64,000 nucleotides of DNA from Arthrobacter ramosus. Its GTDB lineage: Bacteria > Actinomycetota > Actinomycetes > Actinomycetales > Micrococcaceae. Below are positions 63,757 through 64,000 of this stretch, one piece after another. The notes under the pieces were generated by a model. The model made no database searches. It was not told where the DNA came from and worked only from the letters and a program-made list of their open reading frames with translations. The stretch spans positions 2,604,001 through 2,668,000 of the forward strand of contig NZ_BAAAWN010000001.1 of assembly GCF_039535095.1 (NCBI RefSeq), read 5' to 3'. The stretch's first letter is position 1; every line of letters begins with the position of its first letter. The position numbers and the translations under genes are program-made.

Positions 63757-64000
63757 GTGCGCATCCCTGATCGCCGCTTCGCCCTCTACCTGATGACGCC
63801 GGCGGCGTTGTTCCTCGCAGTCTTTGTTGCTTACCCGCTGTTCCGGTTGGTCACGGACAGCTTCTTCAAAATCTCACCGATCGTCGGGGGCCCCCGTGAC
63901 TTCGTGGGCTTGGACAACTACGTCCGCGCCTTCACATCCGATGCCTTCATCGGTGCTGGATGGCGGACCCTCGCCTACACCCTGATGGTAGTGACCCTCG
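63757..64000 (+). CDS. Sugar ABC transporter permease, N-terminal part (cut by window end)
   Basis: GTG start at 63757 with GGAAGAG upstream. The 81 visible codons read RFALYLMTPAALFLAVFVAY, PLFRLVTDSFFKISP, DFVGLDNYVRAF, then WRTLAYTLMVVTL: the first membrane segment and periplasmic loop of a MalF-like sugar permease. Co-transcribed with the binding protein. Confidence 0.85.
   Translation, partial: MRIPDRRFALYLMTPAALFLAVFVAYPLFRLVTDSFFKISPIVGGPRDFVGLDNYVRAFTSDAFIGAGWRTLAYTLMVVTL

Overview
The window looks like the chromosome of a high-GC soil actinobacterium of the Micrococcaceae, most likely an Arthrobacter or Paenarthrobacter-type strain. The reasons are GC-rich codon use, actinobacterial promoters and ribosome binding sites, a Tat-exported inulin fructotransferase (an enzyme best known from Arthrobacter), the actinobacterial permease-ATPase fusion of a peptide-type ABC importer, and dense catabolic operons each with its own repressor. 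Genus is inference; there is no rRNA in the window.

Layout. 0-3 kb: two amidohydrolases (one cut by the window edge) and a scrap zone holding half of a flavoprotein gene joined to a HigB-like toxin fragment. 3-17 kb: a carbohydrate or glycoside oxidation locus with two paralogous ROK repressors, two xylose-isomerase-like TIM-barrel proteins, three Gfo/Idh/MocA dehydrogenases and a family 5 ABC importer. 17-34 kb: an auxin (indole-3-acetate) catabolic locus in the order iacA-B-I-C-D-E-F, an alpha-L-rhamnosidase (GH78), then iacG-H and catB-C-A. A sensor kinase stands at its left end and a FixJ-type response regulator sits inside it, both on the opposite strand. Together these genes should take indole-3-acetate to catechol and then, by ortho cleavage, towards 3-oxoadipate enol-lactone.

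34-40 kb: LysR/MFS pair, an intact IS630-type element inserted at the stop codon of an hxlR gene, doxX and a shortened azoreductase, with decayed sugar genes (GH13, aldose epimerase) on both sides. 39.7-49.1 kb: a complete class I P450 system (ferredoxin, reductase, P450) with two ketosteroid-dehydrogenase-like flavoproteins, an SDR, a Dabb protein and two IclR regulators arranged as two divergent units that share a 14-base promoter motif. This is probably an alicyclic or terpenoid degradation regulon; the substrate is unknown.

50.2-59.9 kb: a segment bounded by two direct, diverged copies of a repeat containing a tRNA T-arm-like sequence. It holds an RHH/nucleotidyltransferase toxin-antitoxin-like pair and an amine catabolism unit (cupin, flavin amine oxidase, APC permease, MoaF-like protein, aldehyde dehydrogenase) with two paralogous TetR repressors, each with a palindrome lying on a promoter. 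60.5-64 kb: inulin fructotransferase divergent from a sugar ABC importer (cut by the window end), both with LacI-type operators at well-formed promoters. This would be a secreted-enzyme plus uptake system for inulin-derived difructose anhydride. Gene remnants lie at most borders between modules, indicating an accessory, frequently rearranged region.
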